From Desulfovibrio sp. (GTDB taxonomy: Bacteria > Desulfobacterota > Desulfovibrionia > Desulfovibrionales > Desulfovibrionaceae), in assembly GCA_031282465.1 (NCBI GenBank), contig JAITDR010000159.1, positions 1 to 8,945 of the forward strand: DNA of 8,945 nt, given 5' to 3'. Of this stretch, positions 5,152 through 8,945 are shown piece after piece; the first letter of the stretch is position 1; every line of letters starts with the position of its first letter. The translations under genes and the position numbers were made by a program. The notes below the pieces were generated by a model, which did no database searches, was not told the DNA's origin, and worked only from the letters and a program-made list of their open reading frames with translations.

Positions 5152-8121
5152 ATGACTACAGAAAAGCCGAGCCGGGGACCGGGCGCATTGCGCGTTTCAA
5201 AACAGCTTGTTTACGGGATTCCCGCGCTGTTCGGCCTGTTCGTCGCGGCACTGGTGTTCGCCCTGCTGTTGTATGCCGCCTCCCGCGAACGCGCTGTCTC
5301 GGCCCTTGAACAGAGCGCGCAGAGCTTGGCCGATATCCGTGCCGATATGAGCATGATAAGCGCCAGAGCGGCGTCGTGGGCGGCGTTTGCCGCGCGCGTC
5401 GTCAACACCCGGCCGGATCCGGCGGGCAACGCCCTGGAAAACGCCAAAATACTCTGGCCCGAAGCTGTGTTCAGCTTTTTCGACAGGTCCGGCGATGCCG
5501 TCAGCCCTCCTTTCCCGGCTCTGGAACACGACACCCCTCCGTTGCCTCGAACCGTACGCGCCCTGGTGCATGATGCCTTGATCGGCAATGCCGGCACCGG
5601 CATCACCCTGTCCCGGGGATTCCTCGCCCTTTCCGCCGCCGCCCCTGTGCTGGGAGGAGACATCCGCGCCGTCGTCGTCACCGTGCATCTGGATTCTCTC
5701 ACGCTCCGGACACTCCGCGATACCGCCTCGGCCGATCTGGCCGTCATCCCTTTTGACGGCAAGGGACTGGCGCCCGCCGTAAGCAACGGCGCATGGACCT
5801 TCACCAAAAACGGTCCGTTGGAGGAGCAGCACCTGCGCACCGTCCTCGACACGCTGCCCTCCCTCCGCGCCGAAGAGAGCAGTTTTGCGTTGGGCGACGA
5901 CGGGCTGATCGCCTCTTCCGTCCCCCTTTACGATACCTTGAACGTCCCCGCCGGCCTGCTGGTTGTTGCCCCTCTGCGCGCCCCGGCTCCCGTATCCCCG
6001 CTGCTGCCCGCGGCCGGAGCCTGTATCGCCGCTTTCATAACCGCGCCCGCGGTCCTCAGACTCTCGTTGCTCTACGGCAACAAGACGTTGAATGCCGTCG
6101 CCGCGACCGTTAAATACATAGCCGAAAACGCCGCGGAAGACGACAATTTCGTCTATAGAGGATCCTGGCCGGGCGTACTCGAAGCTTCCCTGCGCAGGGC
6201 GGCGCGCGCCATGAAAAGCTGGCGCATCAGAGCCCGCGCCGCCGAAGAGGATAAAAAACGGCTCGAAGATATCCTGGCCCGCCGCTACAGGGAGCCTCTC
6301 CCCGAAACGTTGCCCACCGACGAGTCCGGGCAGCTCCTGTTCGAGTATGCCCCGATCGGCATCTTCAGGGCGACAAAAAACGGACGCCTCATGCGCGTAA
6401 ACGCGGCCTTCGCCCGCCTGCTCGGTTACGACAGCCCGGACATGCTTCAGGAGGAAAAACTCTTTTTCTCCGACTTCTACACCCGCGGCGACACGGATTA
6501 CCTCGCAATCCTGAGCGAAAACCAGGGCGGCGGCGTAAACGCCCTGCTGCGCAGACGCAACGGCGAGATCGGGCATTATTCCCTTTTCTGCTTCCTGTCC
6601 GGCGATGTAGCCGGCATCCGCGACGAGGTGCTGGAAGGCTTCCTGCTGGACAATGAAGCCGAGGCGCAGATTTTGGAAATCGAACAGGCGCGCAAGGCCG
6701 TCGCCGAAGAACACAAGGCCATGGCCCTTTTCCTGGCGTCAATATGCCGCAGGCTCCAGGCCTATCTGCTTCCCACCGAGCGCGAAGAGCGCGGGACCGA
6801 GCAGGCCGCATCCTATGTCCAAAAAGACCTCTCCGCGGAACAGACCGCCGCGGACAATCCTTACGAAAAACGGCTGGCCGAACGCAGGCAAAGCCTGTTC
6901 CCGGTCAGGGAAACCCTGTACGACGTCTACCAGTTCGCCATGAGCGAAACGGTCGCCGACTCGCCCGTAGACGTTCCCATGGATATGGAAACCTTTCTGC
7001 AGCGCTTCTGCAGTCTCTCATCATTCGGCCTCGGCGTACGGGACATCGCCCTGCGTTGCGAGGCCGAAGCAGAACTGCTCACCCGCATCAACGGGTCTGT
7101 TCCCCTGTTGCGTCAGGCCCTGCGCAACGCCCTGCTGCTGGTGACCCACGAGATGCGCGGAGGACTTGTCCGTATCAGCGTGACCCGCGACCCGGACGAA
7201 GATCCCAACGCCGGCTTCGTGCTTTTTTCGTTCGCATGGAGCGCGTATGCCGACCCCGGATACAGCGAAGGATTGATTCCGGTGTCCAGTTTCGATGCCG
7301 ACGGTCGGAACGACAGCGCCGACTTCAGCCCGGATTTCGGGGCCATGGAAAACGTCGACGAGCAAAGACTCATAAGGTATCTGACCGGTAAAATAGGCGG
7401 TTTTGTGCGCGCCGCGGTATTCGGCGACGATATGCGCTGCATCGACATTTCCGTTCCGCTCCGCATCGGGGAAACACACGCTGCGGGCTACGCCGATTCC
7501 TCCCTTTACGCCCCCGGCGCGATAGACGACGCTTCGGCCGCCCTGTCCCCGCAAGACCGGAATTATCTCCTCGGCGCGCTGAACGACGGCTCCGGCTTCA
7601 TCCCCCTGGGTGAGGACAGACCCGCGGCAGGGCTGTACGGCCTCGTCGATCCGGACGACTCGAGCGAGGCAGGCGTTCTGGGCCTGCACGGCGCCGGCTC
7701 CGGCATGGGACTGGATATCCTTCTGGCCGACGACAACCTCAACAACCGCATGCTCTTTTCCCTGTTCCTGCGCGGCACTATGCACCGCATAACCGAAGCC
7801 CGCAACGGCCGGGAATGCGTGGAGGCTTTCCAGAGAGGCCGTTACGACGCCGTGTTCATGTGCATGGAAATGCCGATTATGGACGGCTATCAGGCCACGC
7901 GCGTCATTCGCGCCTTTGAGGCCGATGTCGGTATGGAGCCGACGCCCGTTGTCGCCGTCACCTCCTATGCCATGCCGGAATTCAAACGCCAGTGTCTGCT
8001 TGCCGGATGCTCGGAGTTCCTCGCCCGGCCCTTCAGCAAGACGGCCCTCTTTTCTCTTCTGGATGCCTTTGCCCAGCTCAGGCGCGGCAGAAACGCAAAC
8101 ATCGAAGATCAGGCGGAGTAA
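5152..8121 (+). CDS. Membrane-bound PAS sensor, degenerate hybrid histidine kinase
   Basis: With the ATG at 5152 the protein is 989 residues. The order is TM1 (about 20-43), an extracytoplasmic domain of about 230 residues (probably Cache/CHASE-like, not recognised exactly), TM2 (about 280-307), a charged helical linker, PAS (about 393-508, FEYAPIGIF then NAAFARLLGY), a DHp-like helix, an HATPase-like domain (about 611-773) and a C-terminal receiver (about 853-975). Key residues are lost. FLASICRRLQ (527-536) aligns with the H-box FLANMSHEIR and has R533 for His. The N-box keeps N659 but has L663 for the second Asn, and no DxGxG or GxGLG box is visible. The receiver keeps D860, D861 and T937 but has C904 for the phospho-acceptor and R959 for Lys. 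It probably signals by binding rather than by phosphotransfer. The start is uncertain: ATGs at 5041 and 5119 are in frame and none has a good ribosome site. polA follows by 3 nt. Confidence 0.88.
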   Translation: MTTEKPSRGPGALRVSKQLVYGIPALFGLFVAALVFALLLYAASRERAVSALEQSAQSLADIRADMSMISARAASWAAFAARVVNTRPDPAGNALENAKILWPEAVFSFFDRSGDAVSPPFPALEHDTPPLPRTVRALVHDALIGNAGTGITLSRGFLALSAAAPVLGGDIRAVVVTVHLDSLTLRTLRDTASADLAVIPFDGKGLAPAVSNGAWTFTKNGPLEEQHLRTVLDTLPSLRAEESSFALGDDGLIASSVPLYDTLNVPAGLLVVAPLRAPAPVSPLLPAAGACIAAFITAPAVLRLSLLYGNKTLNAVAATVKYIAENAAEDDNFVYRGSWPGVLEASLRRAARAMKSWRIRARAAEEDKKRLEDILARRYREPLPETLPTDESGQLLFEYAPIGIFRATKNGRLMRVNAAFARLLGYDSPDMLQEEKLFFSDFYTRGDTDYLAILSENQGGGVNALLRRRNGEIGHYSLFCFLSGDVAGIRDEVLEGFLLDNEAEAQILEIEQARKAVAEEHKAMALFLASICRRLQAYLLPTEREERGTEQAASYVQKDLSAEQTAADNPYEKRLAERRQSLFPVRETLYDVYQFAMSETVADSPVDVPMDMETFLQRFCSLSSFGLGVRDIALRCEAEAELLTRINGSVPLLRQALRNALLLVTHEMRGGLVRISVTRDPDEDPNAGFVLFSFAWSAYADPGYSEGLIPVSSFDADGRNDSADFSPDFGAMENVDEQRLIRYLTGKIGGFVRAAVFGDDMRCIDISVPLRIGETHAAGYADSSLYAPGAIDDASAALSPQDRNYLLGALNDGSGFIPLGEDRPAAGLYGLVDPDDSSEAGVLGLHGAGSGMGLDILLADDNLNNRMLFSLFLRGTMHRITEARNGRECVEAFQRGRYDAVFMCMEMPIMDGYQATRVIRAFEADVGMEPTPVVAVTSYAMPEFKRQCLLAGCSEFLARPFSKTALFSLLDAFAQLRRGRNANIEDQAE
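8115..8118 (+). promoter_or_regulatory. Ribosome binding site of polA
   Basis: GGAG within the last codons of the sensor gene lies 6 nt before the GTG at 8125. It fixes the polA start and ties its translation to the upstream gene. Confidence 0.65.
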
Positions 8122-8124
8122 GCC

Positions 8125-8945
8125 GTGCCCGCACGCGACCGCCTCGGGCTGCATGCCGCCCCGCTGTATCTCATGGACGGCTCCGCCTTCATTTTCCGCG
8201 GGTTTTACGCATTCCGGACCATGTGCCGCCGCGACGGCTTTCCCACCAACATCATCTACATAGTGGCCCGCCTGCTGTTGAAACTGTTGCGCGAGGAAAA
8301 ACCCGCCCGTTTCGTTTTCATCATGGACGGCAAGGGGCCGAACTTCCGCCGTGAGCTCCTGCCGACATACAAAGCCAACCGTTCGGCCCCGCCCGAAGGG
8401 TTGCTGCTGCAGATCGATCCCCTGCGCGAACTGTTGGCCCTGCTCGGCCTGCCGGTGCTCGTGACCTCCGACTGCGAGGCGGACGATTTCATCGCTTCCC
8501 TTGCCCTGCGTTTCCGCGCCGCGCATCCGGTCGTCATACTCAGCGCGGACAAGGATCTCAAACAGTGCCTGCACGACAAAGTCAGCCTGTGGGATCCGGG
8601 GGCCAAGGAAGACAGGCTGACCACCCTTGCGGATTTCCGGGCCGAATACGGCATAGAACCGTCATCCTGGCCGGATTTTCAAGCCTTGACCGGAGACGCC
8701 GGCGACAATATCCCCGGCCTGCCCAGGGTCGGCCCCAAGACGGCGCTGACGCTGATCCGGCAATTTACGACCTTGGAAGCGCTCTTTGCCGACCTTGCCG
8801 GCGTGCCCGAGAAAATCAGGCCCCTGCTGGAGGGCCGGCGCGACGAAGCCCTGTTGTACCGCGAACTCACCCGGCTCAAAACGGACCGCTGCGCGGACCT
8901 GCGCGAGCAGGATATCGTCCCTTCGTCTCCCGATGCCGAGCGCCT
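8125..8945 (+). CDS. polA: DNA polymerase I, N-terminal 5'-3' exonuclease part, 3' end outside window
   Basis: The first 273 codons of DNA polymerase I, which fills gaps and removes RNA primers in replication and repair. The visible part is the FEN-like 5' nuclease domain. YLMDGSAFIFRGFYAF (residues 15-30) carries the first metal-binding Asp, FIMDGKGPNFRRELLPTYKA (65-84) the second and the basic arch entry, CEADD (117-121) and SADKD (140-144) the acidic metal-ligand clusters, and TGDAGDNIPGLPRVGPKTA (189-207) the last acidic cluster plus the helix-hairpin-helix. All expected nuclease residues look intact. The GTG start has GGAG at good spacing and gives a plausible N-terminus (MPARDRLGLHAAPLYLMDG). 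The frame is open to the right edge, so the 3'-5' exonuclease and polymerase domains lie outside. It starts 3 nt after the sensor gene's stop and is probably on the same transcript. Confidence 0.94.
   Translation, partial: MPARDRLGLHAAPLYLMDGSAFIFRGFYAFRTMCRRDGFPTNIIYIVARLLLKLLREEKPARFVFIMDGKGPNFRRELLPTYKANRSAPPEGLLLQIDPLRELLALLGLPVLVTSDCEADDFIASLALRFRAAHPVVILSADKDLKQCLHDKVSLWDPGAKEDRLTTLADFRAEYGIEPSSWPDFQALTGDAGDNIPGLPRVGPKTALTLIRQFTTLEALFADLAGVPEKIRPLLEGRRDEALLYRELTRLKTDRCADLREQDIVPSSPDAER

Noticed and set aside
5197..6714. 505-codon open frame on the - strand opposite the sensor gene
   Set aside because: Glycine/arginine-rich antisense shadow; the + strand has clear TM and PAS segments.
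5152..8121. Explaining the missing kinase residues by frameshift or sequencing error
   Set aside because: Flanking motifs align in frame on both sides of each altered site, and the receiver Asp to Cys change needs two or more substitutions.
7021..8574. 517-codon open frame on the - strand across the sensor-polA junction
   Set aside because: Antisense to the receiver domain and the PolA nuclease motifs; no recognisable features.
1..8945. CRISPR array, transposase, phage or plasmid genes
   Set aside because: No regularly spaced repeats and no mobile-element or replication-initiator protein seen on either strand.

Overview
The window looks like chromosomal DNA of a GC-rich sulfate reducer of the Desulfovibrio type (Desulfovibrionaceae). 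This is an inference. It rests on the DUF1844 protein next to argC, the form of the PolA N-terminus, the gene neighbourhood, and intergenic elements built on a CTCCGGCGGCCGGGG core, which I associate with Desulfovibrio genomes. No plasmid, phage or transposase gene is visible. Most genes are housekeeping or metabolic.

Layout, left to right: (1) the 3' part of jag/khpB, a KH-R3H RNA-binding protein, cut by the window edge; (2) a 110-bp inverted-repeat element; (3) a + strand run of a class V aminotransferase, a DUF1844 protein and argC (arginine biosynthesis); (4) convergent to these on the - strand, rfbA (dTDP-glucose synthesis) preceded 43 nt upstream by tRNA-Pro(TGG); (5) a divergent intergenic region of about 640 bp holding a second, 202-bp copy of the element, a 26-bp imperfect palindrome and a probable promoter; (6) a roughly 989-residue membrane sensor built like a hybrid histidine kinase; (7) polA, starting 3 nt after the sensor's stop codon and running off the right edge.

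The most unusual item is the membrane sensor. Its order is TM - extracytoplasmic domain - TM - PAS - DHp-like helix - HATPase-like domain - receiver, but the signature residues of phosphotransfer look lost at every station. The H-box histidine position is Arg, the N-box Asn is Leu with no recognisable G boxes, and the receiver phospho-acceptor Asp is Cys with the conserved Lys as Arg. The reading frame is intact over almost 3 kb, so this looks like a maintained pseudo-hybrid kinase rather than a decaying gene. Its tight coupling to polA is also notable.

The second item of interest is the dispersed repeat. Two copies share a 72-nt stretch with one mismatch, similar GTAC-containing terminal inverted repeats and strong GC hairpins. 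The right end of copy 1 abuts the ribosome binding site of the aminotransferase gene.
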